Virus record (IMG/VR): IMGVR_UViG_3300027721_000009
Span: 64,001 to 98,976 of that record
Origin: a virus
Reading direction: 5' to 3' (one strand)
DNA length: 34,976 nucleotides
Shown here: positions 21,148 to 32,800 of the stretch, piece by piece
Position numbering within the stretch: position 1 is the first letter of the stretch
How the letters are laid out: each line of letters starts with the position of its first letter
The notes under the pieces: model-generated
The model's input: the letters and a program-made list of their open reading frames with translations, nothing else
Database searches by the model: none
What the model was told of the DNA's origin: nothing
Translations under genes and position numbers: made by a program

Positions 21148-24100
21148 TGGCAACAGCAGAGAAAACAGTATCCGCGTTGATCAACCGGCAGTTGCCGGAT
21201 TTCATTCGTGCGGACCATCCTAAGTTCAAGCAGTTCCTTGAAGTCTACTACCGTTGGCTTGAGGACGAGAGCAAGGGTAATACTGTCTATCACATCATGC
21301 GGTCTGGTGAGTATCGGGACATTGATACCACGTTGGATCCGTTCATTCGCCTGTTCAAGCAGGAACTCCTACCGTACTTTCCTGAACGCTCTGAGCTTGA
21401 TCTGATCAAGATCCTCAAGGGTGCGCGTAGCTTCTACGTCAAGAAGGGTTCCGAAGAGTCCGTCAAGTGGCTGTTCCGGGTTCTGTTCGGGCAGGATGTA
21501 GAAGTCTACTATCCTAAGCAGCAGATTCTCATTGCCTCGGACGGTAAGTGGAAGCAGCCCAAGGCATTCCAGTTGACGCTATCGCAAGCCAATCAGGGCA
21601 TCGACGCGAACCTTCTGGAACGTCACAAGGCTACCGGTTCTATCTCTAAGGCTACTTGCGTCATCGAAAGCGCGAATCGCACCATTGACCGTACCTTCGG
21701 AACAGAAATCCTTGAACTGTACGTGTCGAACGTTCAGAAGACATTCACCAATGGTGAGAACCTTGAGATTCCTTACGTCGATGAAAACGGCGTGGAACAG
21801 GTATTCATCGAAAAGATCATCGGCGCGATTTCGAACATTCTTGTCGATTCCAACATTCGTACAGACCCACAGCAGAAGCGCAGAGGTCTTACGTACAACG
21901 TGGGCGACCCGATTGTGGTCTTTGGTGGTCTGGCTAACACTGCCGAAGCGAAAGATGCTGTCGCAGTGGTTGGCAACGTCACCGTGGGATCCATCGAAGG
22001 TCTACAGGTCATCTTCCCCGGCTACGGCTATCGCGTCTACTCCAACACAGAAACGGTAGTCTATCGCAGTACGGGTGACGATCCCGCAGCCAACACCTCG
22101 ACCGACATTCGCGTTGTGGGTATCAATACGTTCGATTCAGGTACCAACTCACAAGCCAAGTTCATTGAGACTGTCTCGGTAGACAAGCTGCCGATTGAGT
22201 ACATGGCATCCGTCCTGATCAATGCCGGTGACTATGCGGTGATGACGGGTAACAACCGCAACATCGTGTTGTCTGTAAACAACGACGGCGACCCATGGTA
22301 CAACAACGAACGAGTCTATGCGAACGGTGCTTCCTACGAGACTGCGAACTTCACCGCACAGGTTCTTACCGCGAATAGTGGTTGGGCAGGCGGTCCTGCG
22401 CAGATCATTCTCTACAACGTAGCGAACACCGTTCCTCTCACGACCTCGGGCTTCCTTGTCGGCACAGACAAGCTTATCTCGACCGAATCAGGTTCCGTCT
22501 TCAATGTCGCGTCCGTGGTGGCTCAGAGCATTCCAGCCAACTCGGATTCGCAGATCATTCAAGCTCTCACCTACGAGTCCATTGAGACTGGTGGTGTCGC
22601 GCTCTACAACATCATCAACGGTGGCTATGGATTCAGATCTACGCCTCAGATTACCACTAAGTCCTATTACGATACTTTCTTATCGGAAAACTATGCCTAC
22701 GGAACTGCGAACAACGCACTCTACCGGCAGGAGATTGGAGTCTTCGGTAAGGTCGCGCACATCTACATCAACAACCCCGGAACCGGCTATGCGAACGGAC
22801 AGGCAATCGTAGTCACCGGTCGCGGCTATGGCTTCACTGGTTACGTCAACGTCAATGCGACTGGCGCAATCATGACTACCACGATCACCAATCGCGGCGA
22901 AGGCTATACGGGAACGAGAAGCGTTTCCATCACTGGCGGCGGATCGGGCGCGGCACTCACGGCATACGGCTTCGGAGAGGGTGTGACCATCGGTGTCGAA
23001 ACGGGTGCAATCGGTCGCGTCCGTGACGTTCGACTCACCTATCGCGGATTCGACTATATCAACACGCCTCTCGTTTCGTTCAAGGTCATGGACATGATCA
23101 TCGACGGAATTCTGGAAGCAGAATCCCTGTCCGAAGGCGAGCGCGTCTATCAGGGTGCGACTCTTGAGACTGCAACTTTCCAAGGCATCATCAAGTCCTA
23201 CAACCGTTCGACTCGGCTATTGCGCCTCTTCAACTTCTCAGGTGCATCCTACTCTTCCTTCAACAAGACGCTAGAGTTCACCTCTGAGGGTGGCGTGAAG
23301 TTCTTTGTCGATCCGGATCCTGCTTCGCGAGTTCCGGCACCGGCAGACTATCCGCCTAGTGTCGTTTCAGCCGGTCTAGACAATCCATGGTTCTACGGCA
23401 ACGGCAAGGCTAAGGGTATCGCAGAGTTCTTTGCCGGTCTGATTCAGTTCACCGGCTTCTACCTCAACACGGACGGCTTCCTCTCTTCGGACAAGAAGAT
23501 GCAGGACGACAAGACTTATCACAATTACTCCTACGTCATTGAGTCTGAGAAGAGCCTTGCTGAGTACGAGAACACGATGAAGGATATCGTCCACCCTATC
23601 GGCATGTCCATGCTCGCGAAGATGGTCGCTCGTTCGGAACTGAGAGAAACGATTCTCACCAACTCCATCGTTTCCATCAATCCGGTCAACCCTGTGGGTT
23701 CGACGGTTTCCGTGGCTAACTCAGCCAATGCGAAGGTCACAGGAACCTCCACTGAATTCACGGATGCAACCGTGGGTGACATGCTCTGGATCATCGACAC
23801 GGATAACGAACTACGGAGTCAAGCCAAGGTCATCGTAGCCATCGACTCGGATACCTCGCTCAACGTGGAATCCAACTTTATCTACGTCGGGCAGGGCAAG
23901 TTGAGCATTACCTCGGCTTGCACCACAGCATACATCACCGGCAATGTGAATGTAGTCGGACACTTCATGCAGACGGGCGACCGCATTCGCTTCAATGTCG
24001 GCAACACCACGAATCCGGTCTTCGAAAGCTATACCATTACCCTCGGATCCGGTAATGCAATCTCCCTAAATAATGCAGCGAACACGACCAATACGGGTCT

Positions 24101-24167
24101 GGTCTATCTTGTGGTGCCAGATTACACCGGCAACTATGACTATGAAATCATCAAGGTAACGGAATAA
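21147..24167 (+). CDS. 7: gp7-like baseplate wedge protein
   Basis: 1006 residues (T4 gp7: 1032). The N-terminal region SALINRQLPDFIRADHPKFKQFLEVYYRWLEDE, then ILKGARSFYVKKGSEESVKWLFRVLFGQDVEVYYPKQ, is the one seen in gp7-like proteins of marine T4-like phages. Position between gp6 and gp8 supports the call. The middle (about 487-604) is built of Gly-rich repeats (GTGYANG, GYGFTGYVNV, NRGEGYTGTRSVSITGGGSGAAL). Residues about 850-915 hold a VANSANAKVTGTSTEFTDATVGDMLWI module shared in form with gp8 and the 1330-residue protein. gp7 links the inner ring to the periphery of the baseplate. The stop and the gp6 stop/starts are tightly spaced. Confidence 0.82.
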   Translation: MATAEKTVSALINRQLPDFIRADHPKFKQFLEVYYRWLEDESKGNTVYHIMRSGEYRDIDTTLDPFIRLFKQELLPYFPERSELDLIKILKGARSFYVKKGSEESVKWLFRVLFGQDVEVYYPKQQILIASDGKWKQPKAFQLTLSQANQGIDANLLERHKATGSISKATCVIESANRTIDRTFGTEILELYVSNVQKTFTNGENLEIPYVDENGVEQVFIEKIIGAISNILVDSNIRTDPQQKRRGLTYNVGDPIVVFGGLANTAEAKDAVAVVGNVTVGSIEGLQVIFPGYGYRVYSNTETVVYRSTGDDPAANTSTDIRVVGINTFDSGTNSQAKFIETVSVDKLPIEYMASVLINAGDYAVMTGNNRNIVLSVNNDGDPWYNNERVYANGASYETANFTAQVLTANSGWAGGPAQIILYNVANTVPLTTSGFLVGTDKLISTESGSVFNVASVVAQSIPANSDSQIIQALTYESIETGGVALYNIINGGYGFRSTPQITTKSYYDTFLSENYAYGTANNALYRQEIGVFGKVAHIYINNPGTGYANGQAIVVTGRGYGFTGYVNVNATGAIMTTTITNRGEGYTGTRSVSITGGGSGAALTAYGFGEGVTIGVETGAIGRVRDVRLTYRGFDYINTPLVSFKVMDMIIDGILEAESLSEGERVYQGATLETATFQGIIKSYNRSTRLLRLFNFSGASYSSFNKTLEFTSEGGVKFFVDPDPASRVPAPADYPPSVVSAGLDNPWFYGNGKAKGIAEFFAGLIQFTGFYLNTDGFLSSDKKMQDDKTYHNYSYVIESEKSLAEYENTMKDIVHPIGMSMLAKMVARSELRETILTNSIVSINPVNPVGSTVSVANSANAKVTGTSTEFTDATVGDMLWIIDTDNELRSQAKVIVAIDSDTSLNVESNFIYVGQGKLSITSACTTAYITGNVNVVGHFMQTGDRIRFNVGNTTNPVFESYTITLGSGNAISLNNAANTTNTGLVYLVVPDYTGNYDYEIIKVTE

Positions 24168-24168
24168 T

Positions 24169-25785
24169 ATGAGCAAAGCAGCCATCACTCCACTTCTCAA
24201 GTTTGAGATTGTGGAAATCATCAAAGCGAACGTGTTCCCTACCTATGCGAACACGTACCTCTGCATTGGTCGCCCTACCCGTTGGGGTGACGATGCTGAC
24301 CCTGAACTCGCCACTGAAATCGAAGATGTGGTCTACTCGACCAACTACATCAACCAGACCTTCCGCGACATGATCGCAATGAAGCGAGTCGCTGCGGCTG
24401 ACACAGCCCTCGTTGTGCCTCGCGTGGATTGGGTCACTGGAACCCGCTACGACGAATATCGCGACGGTCTGGAACTCTTCTCCCATACCGACAAGCTGAC
24501 TCTAGGCGGCACGGTCAATGCTTCCGCGAATCTGATCACCACCAACACGGCTGTCTTCACCGGCAGTATCTCGGTAGGCAACACGATCACCCTCAATGCC
24601 GAGAGCAGGCAAGTAGTGGGTGTGAATGCCACGCACATTGTCGTCAACACTAATTTCACTTACGCTGTCCTAGACGGCACCGTTGTCCGCACCGACAACA
24701 CCTATCCTCACTTCGCGAACACGTTCTACGTGCGCAACTCCAAGGATCAGGTCTTCAAGTGCCTGCACAATGGCGCAGACAATGGTGTAGGCTTGCAATC
24801 CACCATTGAGCCTACCATTGACATTGACGGGCAGTTGCCTGAGAACCCATGGATTTCAACCTCGGATGGCTACAAGTGGAAGTATCTCTACACGATTCCT
24901 TACGGCTTGAAGCAGAAGTTCTTCACTCGCACATGGATGCCTGTGGTGGACGACAACGCGGTGGTCGCAGGGTCTACTTCCGGACGTATCGACATTGTGG
25001 AAATCCATGATGGCGGCACCGGCTACTTCCTCGACAACGGCGAATCGGGTAACGTCAGTTCCCTATCCATCATCACGATTGAGGGTGACGGTGTAGGTGC
25101 GGTGGCTACAGCCAGAATCGCATCGGGTGTCATCACCGAAGTCAACATTCTCAACGGTGGATCGGGCTATACCTATGCCGAAGTGGTGGTGAACGATCCT
25201 GACCAGTTGCCTACGGGTAATCTAGCCAACCTAGTCGCATCCATTTCTCCTCCGGGTGGACACGGATTCAATCCTCGCAAGGAACTCGGATGTTACTCAG
25301 TCATGACCTCGGTTGACTTTGTGGGAACCGAGACTGACACGATCCCGGTTGGCACGGACGTAGTTCCGTTCGACTTCCGCCAGATTGTTCTGTTGCGCGA
25401 CCCTATGCTCGCTAACGGTATCTTTGCCAACGGCAGTGTGTATCGCACAACGACCAAACTGAGCCTGACGGACCCCGGTACATCCAACTACACCAACGAC
25501 GAAACCGTGTACATCGGAACGAGTGAGGAAGACTCCACGTTTACCGCAACGGTGGTCAATTGGGATCCTAATACGAATGAGTTGTTCGTCAACAACATTC
25601 GGGGCGAGCCGACCATCGGATCTACCCTGACGGGTGGCGTTTCAGCCGCAACCTCGACCGTTCTTGGAGTCGAAGATCCTACCGTAGCCCTGTTTACGGG
25701 AGATCTCCTATATATTGAGAACAGAGACAAAATCGTTCGCGATGCCGACCAGACCGAGCAAATCAGACTCGTTCTATCATTCTAA
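24169..25785 (+). CDS. 8: gp8-like baseplate wedge protein, enlarged
   Basis: 538 residues (T4: 334). Conserved parts: YLCIGRPTRWGDD (T4 FITFGRSEPWSSN), MIAMKRVAAADTALVVPRVDWVTGTRYDEY (T4 MLDAVIPRRDWGDTRYPDPY), VFKCLHNGA, STIEPTIDIDG, SDGYKWKYLYTIP (T4 GDGYVWEYLFEIP) and the end LLYIENRDKIVRDADQTEQIRLVLSF (T4 MIYMENRPPIIMAMDQTEEINILFTF). The extra length comes from a module at about 110-180 (GTVNASANLITTNTAVFTG, then SVGNTITLNAESRQVVGV) and a GSGY module at about 279-344. gp8 dimers hold gp7 and gp10 in the wedge. Confidence 0.93.
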   Translation: MSKAAITPLLKFEIVEIIKANVFPTYANTYLCIGRPTRWGDDADPELATEIEDVVYSTNYINQTFRDMIAMKRVAAADTALVVPRVDWVTGTRYDEYRDGLELFSHTDKLTLGGTVNASANLITTNTAVFTGSISVGNTITLNAESRQVVGVNATHIVVNTNFTYAVLDGTVVRTDNTYPHFANTFYVRNSKDQVFKCLHNGADNGVGLQSTIEPTIDIDGQLPENPWISTSDGYKWKYLYTIPYGLKQKFFTRTWMPVVDDNAVVAGSTSGRIDIVEIHDGGTGYFLDNGESGNVSSLSIITIEGDGVGAVATARIASGVITEVNILNGGSGYTYAEVVVNDPDQLPTGNLANLVASISPPGGHGFNPRKELGCYSVMTSVDFVGTETDTIPVGTDVVPFDFRQIVLLRDPMLANGIFANGSVYRTTTKLSLTDPGTSNYTNDETVYIGTSEEDSTFTATVVNWDPNTNELFVNNIRGEPTIGSTLTGGVSAATSTVLGVEDPTVALFTGDLLYIENRDKIVRDADQTEQIRLVLSF

Positions 25786-25796
25786 GAGAGTAACCC

Positions 25797-28700
25797 ATGG
25801 AATTCAACGTAGATCCGTACAATGACGACTTCGAACAGAACGCGAGAGATAACAACTATCTGAAGATCCTGTTCAAGCCGGGATTCTCGGTACAGGCTCG
25901 CGAACTGACTCAGATTCAGTCGATCCTACAGAACCAGATCAAGGCATTTGGCGACCACATCTTTCAGGATGGCTCACCTGTCATCGGCGGAAACATTTCG
26001 CTCGACAACTCTGTTACGTACATCAAGCTAGATGAAACGTACAACAACGAAGACGTAGAACTCGACCTATTCGTAGGTCAGGTCATTCTGCGCGACTCCG
26101 ACTCTCTGGTTCAAGCCAAGGTTCTAGCCTCGTACTTCCCTTCGGGCGGAACGCCTACCCTGATGGTCAAGTACATTTCGGGTGTGGACTTCTCGGACGG
26201 TGACGTATTCCGTGTCGCAGGCACCACAACCCGCGCAAAGCTGATCGACTCTTCCGCATCCGGCAAGGGTACGATTGCATCCATCAACGACGGTATCTTC
26301 TACGTTGACGGATATTTCGTCACCGTGACCCCTCAGACTGCGGTTGTCGCAGCCTACAGCCAGAACGCAAACGTAAAGATCGGTTTGGAAGTAACGGACG
26401 AAATCGTTGACTACGCGATTGATGCCACGTTGCTTGACCCTGCGCAGGACTCCTTCAATTATCAGGCTCCCGGCGCAGATCGGTATCAGTTCGGGCTGAC
26501 CCTCTCCACTCGTCCACTCGACACCGCAGTTGACGAATCGAAATACTTCGAACTCATGCGCGTAGAGAACGGCGCAGTTACGAAGCAAGTCAAGTACGCA
26601 ATCTACTCTGAAATCGAAAAGACGCTCGCACGTAGAACATTTGACGAATCGGGTGACTACACGGTTGTCCCATTCCGCGCATCGGTAGGTCCGTCGCAGG
26701 ATGCCAACAACTACATCATCAACCTTGAGCCGGGAAAGGCTTACGTCAAGGGATTTGAGTTTGAAACCATCGGTACGGTCAAGATGGAAGTCCAGAAGCC
26801 TCGCACGGACGGCATCGACACTCGTTCGCTTGTGGACATTGACTTCGATACCTCTTACGGCAATTACCTCAAGTTCAAGAACGTCTACGGCTCCAATGCC
26901 GCATCGTTCATCAATACGACCACGTATGACACGGTAGACCTTCACTGCACGCACGCAGGCAACGTCCATATCGGCAACGCAAACCGCTACGCCAACACGA
27001 AGATCGGTACAGCCAAGATTCGTGCCATCCGCCGCGACATTCCCGCACAGGACGGTGTAGCCAATGTAGACACCAACGGTGTGTTTGACTTCTACTTCAC
27101 CGACATGCGCATTCAGCCTAGAGTGCTTGTGTTGGAAGATGGATCAACCTCGACCACACTCAAGTTCCCTGATGACGCGAGCGTGCGCGAGAACGCATAT
27201 CAGAACACCACGATTACGGTTCTGCCGATTTCGTTGACTCCGTTCAGCACGGTCAACACAGCCAACGTCTACATGAACTCCACTCGCGTCAACGCAGAGT
27301 CTTCCCTTGCATCAATTCAGGTTGGACAGATCATTCGCGTTGCCGACGAAGTTCGCCAAGTCGTCAATGTATCCACCAACCACCTATTCGTCAACTCCGC
27401 GTTCACGAAGACAGTCATCGGCGGCACACCAAACGCAAACGTCCAGATTCTTCTACAGAACACATACTCTTCGAACGTCACTAACCAGACTCGTAAGATC
27501 GTATCCTACGTGGGAGGCACTCAGACTGCTACCCTCGACCGAGCATTCGATGAAGGCGCGGTTCCTGCGAACAACACCGTCATTCAGTTGAACTTCGGCG
27601 TGGGTGATCTTGAGTCTTGGGTCAAGCCAAACGCAACGTTCGGTGCAGCCAATGCATCCGCAAACATTGCCGTACAGTCCACATTGCTCGACGGTTCCAC
27701 AGAACTCTTTGAGCCATCCGACAAGCGATTGATCTATCCTCTACCTCAGAACACGATCAAGCGTGGCTCGCTCAACAACGTAGACTACAACTCTTGGAAG
27801 TATGTACAGGCAACCGGTGCTGCCGGTGTCTTCACGCTGTCTCTGGAAGCCTACGAGTCGATTCCTTGGAGCATCACTAACTCTAATCTGGAAGACAACC
27901 TGATCGTCATCGTCCGCGAAGCATCGGGAACCTACGCAAATGGCACGGTCCTCAAGCTCAATACGGGCGAAGTCACTACGGGCATCGGAAGCCTTGTGGT
28001 CACGCTGCCTGCTACTATCGGCAAGATCGACGCATACCTGATCGTCAAGCAGAACGATGCCGAAGATCGTAAGCGCACGAAGACTTTCCGTAGCAATCCT
28101 CTAATCACTACGGGACCGTTTAATGTTCCTACCGATACGGATGTTAACAACGAGCATACCGTAAACGTTCCTAACGTCGGCAACGTGGCTAAGATCAACG
28201 TAGCCAACGGGCTGATCTTCATCATCGAACCATCGGTCACGAACGTCTTCCCCGGCGACTCCATCAGTCTCTATGTTCCCGACGTAGTGAACATCCGTGC
28301 CATCCTCAAGGGTAACACCACCCATGTTGCAGATGCAACAAATTATGAGGATATCACCGACCACTTCGCAATCGACCTCGGACAGACGGAAGAAGTCTAC
28401 GAACACGCCAAGATCACGCTAAAGAGTGGATACCCTTCCCCTAATGCGCGTCTGACGATTCACTGTGACTTCTACGACCACACGTATCCCGCAGGCGCAA
28501 CCTACTTCTCGGTAGACTCGTATGATCAGACCATCTACGAAGCCGGTCAGATTCCTATCTACTTCTCCGAAGTGACGGGAACCTACTTCCTGCGTGACTG
28601 CTTGGACTTCCGTGCGACCCGTCGCATCGGTACCGCTGCCGGAACGCTCGACACTGGCATTCTGCCGGATCCTAACTCCGCAACGGAACTGAGCTTCAAC

Positions 28701-29789
28701 TACTATCTCCCTCGCATCGACAAGCTTGTTCTCTCCAAGAACAAGGAGTTCCGTGTGATCAAGGGCGTGTCGTCGCCTGCTCCAATTCCACCGGATGACT
28801 CCGAAGACGCAATGACGCTCTACAACATCTACCTTGCACCATTCTGTGCGTCCACGGAAGATATTCGCCTGCGTTACGTCGAGAACCGTCGCTACACCAT
28901 GAAGGATATCTCGCGCATTGACAAGCGTGTTCAGTCTCTTGAATACTACACTTCGCTGAACAACATTGAAGGGTTGGCACTCGCTGACCCATCCAAGTAC
29001 GCAGACGGTACGGACAAGACGAAGTACGGTATCATCGGTGAAGGCTTCAAGAACTTCAACATTGCTGACTACAAGGATCCTGACTTCAACTGCTCCATGG
29101 AAGAGGGTGAAATGGGTCCATACGTGGGCAACATGCCATTCTCGCTCAATGCATTGACTCTAACGGGTCTTAGACAGAATGATCGTACCGTGACCCTCGA
29201 CTTCACCGAAGAGGAAATGCTTGCGCAGCCAGTGACTAGCAACAAGCTTGTCTCCGTGCAGCCGTTCCTGTTCGCTCAGTTCATGGGTGACATGAAGCTT
29301 TCGCCTGAAATGGACTTTTGGGTATCCGAAGAACTCAAGCCTGATGTGCTACGCGCACCAGAGATTGACGACCGTGTACGTGAAATCTACAACTCCGAGC
29401 GTGCGGCTGAAAGAGCGCGGGAACCGGCAGCACAAGCCCAAGTTCCTACACCTACGGTTGACGCGGGTTCGATTATCTCCACGGTTCCGGGTACCAACCC
29501 ACCGGCTGCGAATACGTTCTGGAACGTTCCTGTGACTGTACCTACCGCGCCGCCATTGGTTCCTTCTCTTGCATTCCAGCTAATTACAGCAGCGAACGTG
29601 AAGAAGAACAAGAAGCGCAGTCTGTTTGACAACATCAAGCTGCTCTTCCCTGTGGTCAAGAACACGGCACCGGCACCAATTCCGCCTGCACCAAGCTCTT
29701 CGCTACCTGTTTACACTTCGCCAATTCGCATTAGCGGTGGTGGCGGCGGTGGATTCAAGGGCGGAATGACCCAAGTGAATATGGTCTAA
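25797..29789 (+). CDS. Large baseplate / tail-fibre-network protein (DUF4815-like)
   Basis: 1330 residues in the place of gp9/gp10. The N-terminus FNVDPYNDDFEQNARDNNYLKILFKPGFSVQARELTQIQSILQNQIKAFGDHIFQDGSPVIGG and later FYVDGYFVTV and NLEPGKAYVKGFEF are characteristic of the DUF4815 family of T4-like structural proteins. Residues about 480-545 include a STRVNAESSLASIQVGQIIRVADEVRQVV module like those of gp7 and gp8. The C-terminal part has LPRIDKLVLSKNKEFRVIKG and YTMKDISRIDKRVQSLEYYTSLNNIE, then a Pro-rich stretch (PAPIPPAPSSSLP) and a final GGGGGGFKGG tail. It probably forms the peripheral baseplate and an attachment platform. AGAG stands near the ATG. Confidence 0.8.
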   Translation: MEFNVDPYNDDFEQNARDNNYLKILFKPGFSVQARELTQIQSILQNQIKAFGDHIFQDGSPVIGGNISLDNSVTYIKLDETYNNEDVELDLFVGQVILRDSDSLVQAKVLASYFPSGGTPTLMVKYISGVDFSDGDVFRVAGTTTRAKLIDSSASGKGTIASINDGIFYVDGYFVTVTPQTAVVAAYSQNANVKIGLEVTDEIVDYAIDATLLDPAQDSFNYQAPGADRYQFGLTLSTRPLDTAVDESKYFELMRVENGAVTKQVKYAIYSEIEKTLARRTFDESGDYTVVPFRASVGPSQDANNYIINLEPGKAYVKGFEFETIGTVKMEVQKPRTDGIDTRSLVDIDFDTSYGNYLKFKNVYGSNAASFINTTTYDTVDLHCTHAGNVHIGNANRYANTKIGTAKIRAIRRDIPAQDGVANVDTNGVFDFYFTDMRIQPRVLVLEDGSTSTTLKFPDDASVRENAYQNTTITVLPISLTPFSTVNTANVYMNSTRVNAESSLASIQVGQIIRVADEVRQVVNVSTNHLFVNSAFTKTVIGGTPNANVQILLQNTYSSNVTNQTRKIVSYVGGTQTATLDRAFDEGAVPANNTVIQLNFGVGDLESWVKPNATFGAANASANIAVQSTLLDGSTELFEPSDKRLIYPLPQNTIKRGSLNNVDYNSWKYVQATGAAGVFTLSLEAYESIPWSITNSNLEDNLIVIVREASGTYANGTVLKLNTGEVTTGIGSLVVTLPATIGKIDAYLIVKQNDAEDRKRTKTFRSNPLITTGPFNVPTDTDVNNEHTVNVPNVGNVAKINVANGLIFIIEPSVTNVFPGDSISLYVPDVVNIRAILKGNTTHVADATNYEDITDHFAIDLGQTEEVYEHAKITLKSGYPSPNARLTIHCDFYDHTYPAGATYFSVDSYDQTIYEAGQIPIYFSEVTGTYFLRDCLDFRATRRIGTAAGTLDTGILPDPNSATELSFNYYLPRIDKLVLSKNKEFRVIKGVSSPAPIPPDDSEDAMTLYNIYLAPFCASTEDIRLRYVENRRYTMKDISRIDKRVQSLEYYTSLNNIEGLALADPSKYADGTDKTKYGIIGEGFKNFNIADYKDPDFNCSMEEGEMGPYVGNMPFSLNALTLTGLRQNDRTVTLDFTEEEMLAQPVTSNKLVSVQPFLFAQFMGDMKLSPEMDFWVSEELKPDVLRAPEIDDRVREIYNSERAAERAREPAAQAQVPTPTVDAGSIISTVPGTNPPAANTFWNVPVTVPTAPPLVPSLAFQLITAANVKKNKKRSLFDNIKLLFPVVKNTAPAPIPPAPSSSLPVYTSPIRISGGGGGGFKGGMTQVNMV

Positions 29790-29792
29790 ATA
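29786..29792 (+). promoter_or_regulatory. CTAAATA late-promoter candidate before the 1046-residue gene
   Basis: The motif contains the previous stop codon and lies 28 bases before the ATG; AAGG (29808-29811) could serve as ribosome site on the short leader. Confidence 0.5.
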
Positions 29793-29820
29793 GATGATCA
29801 ACGAACAAGGTATTCTCTAA

Positions 29821-32800
29821 ATGGCTGACCAAACCCAAGCAACAGTAGTAGGCGAATCCACCCTGATTCCGTACATGCGGAGACAGGACGTTGCGTTCGA
29901 TGCAAACAACCTTCGCCCTCAGAAGTTGGCTCGACTATTCGTAGATGAAATCGCAATGAATGGCTTCTCGCAGAAGGGCAACAAGATTGTCCTCAACTCC
30001 GAGAAGGTTCTGACTGTTGTTGCTAACTCGGCTTACACTGTTCAAGCCGGGGACTGGCTCTATCAGGGATCGTCCAACGCATCCCCTACCTTCTCAGCCA
30101 ACCTCAAGTCCTACGTGTCTGGAACGGGTACGCTGATCATCAATGGAATGAGCGGTAATTTCGATAGTTCAGCCAAGATTTACATCGAAAAGATCAATGG
30201 CATCACTACGTTCGAAGCGACGGTATCCAAGGAAGTCAACTCTAATACGTCTGACATTTTCGTGATGAACGAAGGTCTGATCAACGCGAACACTCGCACC
30301 TTCATGAAGTGCATCGGCTCGTCGGGTGAGAACATCCTGTATGTGTCGCAGAACTTTGTCAACATCAACGTTGCGGTCATCGGCGCAAACTCCATTGCCG
30401 CAACCACGTTCGGCGTAGGTGATCTTGTCTATCAGGCAGCTTCCGGTAGCATGTTCGATACGTCCACGTTCACTGCTAAGGTCGAATACTACGATTCATC
30501 CACCGGTTCGCTAGCACTCACTCCGTTATCCGGCACGATCAACATTGCCGCATCCCCTACTCAGACCTCGACTCTCTGGAACTCGTCTAACACTTCTTCC
30601 AAGGGTATGCGCGTCGGCGGCTACAAGCAGATCGACATTGCGACCAACAACCGTATCGCGTCTGTCACTACCGCATCCAAGAACGTGTCGGTTGTCACGT
30701 ATACGCATCACTCTGGCGCAATCGCAAACGTGGCTGCGAGCCTATCCGAGATTCACCTGAATGCGCTCGCTAACACGGTCGCAGTCGGTAACGTGATCTA
30801 TCTGACCGCAGGCACAGGCTTGGGGCAGTTCCGTCGCATCACATCTATCAGTGGCAAGACCGTCACACTACATGCCGACCTGAGTGTTCGCCCTACTTCT
30901 AATACCAAATACTCTATCGGCAACCACATTGTCGATGAGAATGGATGCCTCAACGGTATCGTCAACATTCCGGAAGAGCCTAACTTCAAGTTCAAGACCG
31001 GCGAGCGTCTGATTACAATCACCGACGTTGACTACCTTGAGTCTGATGACTACACGATGAAGGCTTCCGCACGGTTTGCCTCGGGTGGTCTGCGCAACTC
31101 CATGCAGCGTATCAACCTTACGCCTATCATGCGTCCATTGCCAGAAGTTCCTGCGGCAATTCCGGTTGTTCCGCCTCCACCAACTTCGCGTCCGATTGCG
31201 CCTGCGCCACCGGCTCCACCAGTTCCACCTACGCGCCCTGCACCAGTCCGTCCACAGAATCGTGGTAAGGATCCTGTTGCTCAGACCTTCTGGACTCCAA
31301 AGCCAGATACCAACAAGGTTTCGTATGGCGTGTTCGTGACTTCCGTAGACCTGTTCTTCGGTGCCAAGCCATCGGTCGCTCGCGGATCGTTGCAGCTTCC
31401 TATTCAGGTCAAGATTGCCGAAGTCGTCAACGGCTTCCCAACTCAGAACTACCTTGCCGAAGCTACGGTCAAGTGTAAGGACGTAAAGGTTTCCTTCTCT
31501 CCTTCGCTAGAGGATCCAGACACGATCACGAAGTTCACCTTCCGTGATCCTATCTACCTACAGCCAGACACCGAATATGCTCTGATCGTTATCTCCGATT
31601 CTCCGGAATACGAAGTCTATATCGCAGAACTCGGCGGCAACGTGCTAGGCGCAGATCCTCCTCAGAGAATCTCGGAACAGCCATATGCAGGCTCGTTCTT
31701 CCGCTCGCAGAACTCTTCGACTTGGACTCCATACCAGAACGAAGACCTCATGTTCCGCATCAACAAGGCTCGCTTCTCTGGATCGGGTTCGGCATCGTTC
31801 AACCTCAAGAACGTGCCTGACTTCGACATGAACGTAGACCGTATGTTCATCAACGCAGACAAGCTCACGTTCCCTGTCTCGGCAATTGATTTCAAGGTCA
31901 AGGGTGTCTTCAAGTCCAACTCCGCGTTCGACAACTACACCAACATCAAGCCACAAGAAATCTTCAAGTATGGCGACCTGATGGACTCTTCCAACAAGGA
32001 AACATCGGGAAGCTTCAACAATGCTCGTAAGTTGATGACCGGCAATGCCAACTCGGTACAGATCCTCACGGAACTGGTTACGACGGACCCTGACGTATCG
32101 CCAGTGTTCAACATGGAAACGCTCGCAGTCGTACCGGCTGACCATGATATCAACAATGCCGGTGTCTCCAACACCATCATTTCGATCACGAATCCCGGCG
32201 CAGGCTACAACGCAGTCATTTCTGCCGCAGATCACACAGCATCCAATCTGGTCATTCGGGGCAGTGACAGCAACAGCATGAACAATGCCGCGCAGTTGTT
32301 CCGTGAGACTTATCTGGCTAACAACTTCAACATCGGCTTCTACAACGTTCGCGTGGATACGGATGGCTATGGTTCGGGTGCAGCAGGCTTCGCAGTGGCA
32401 AACACCACCGGATCCAACACCGTCGATTACATCGTCATCACTTCCGAAGGTTCGGGCTACCTCAAGACTCCTGTTCTGGATATATCCAACGGCAACGCAG
32501 CATCGGGTGTCATTCGGGCATCGGCTGTCGCGCAGGGTGAAAACGGATCGCGTGGTGGTAACATGGCTTGCCGTTACATCACCCGCCAGATTGCTCTGGA
32601 AGATGGCTTCGAAGCAGGCGACCTCCGCGTGTTCATGGATGCCGTCCGTCCTAACGGCACCGATATCCATGTCTACTACAAGGTTCTAGGATCCGAAGAT
32701 CCCGGTCGCTTCTCCGACAAGTCTTGGGTGCTGATGCACAAGGTCAAGGATACGAAGTCGAAGGATGCCCGTCAGGTCATTGAGCTTCAATTCCGTCCAG

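Noticed and set aside
31645-32670. Long minus-strand open frame (341 codons) opposite the 1046-residue gene
   Set aside because: Antisense shadow of a gene with strong codon bias; the sequence is Val/Arg/Cys-rich without domain features. The same reasoning applies to the frame at 26124-26969.
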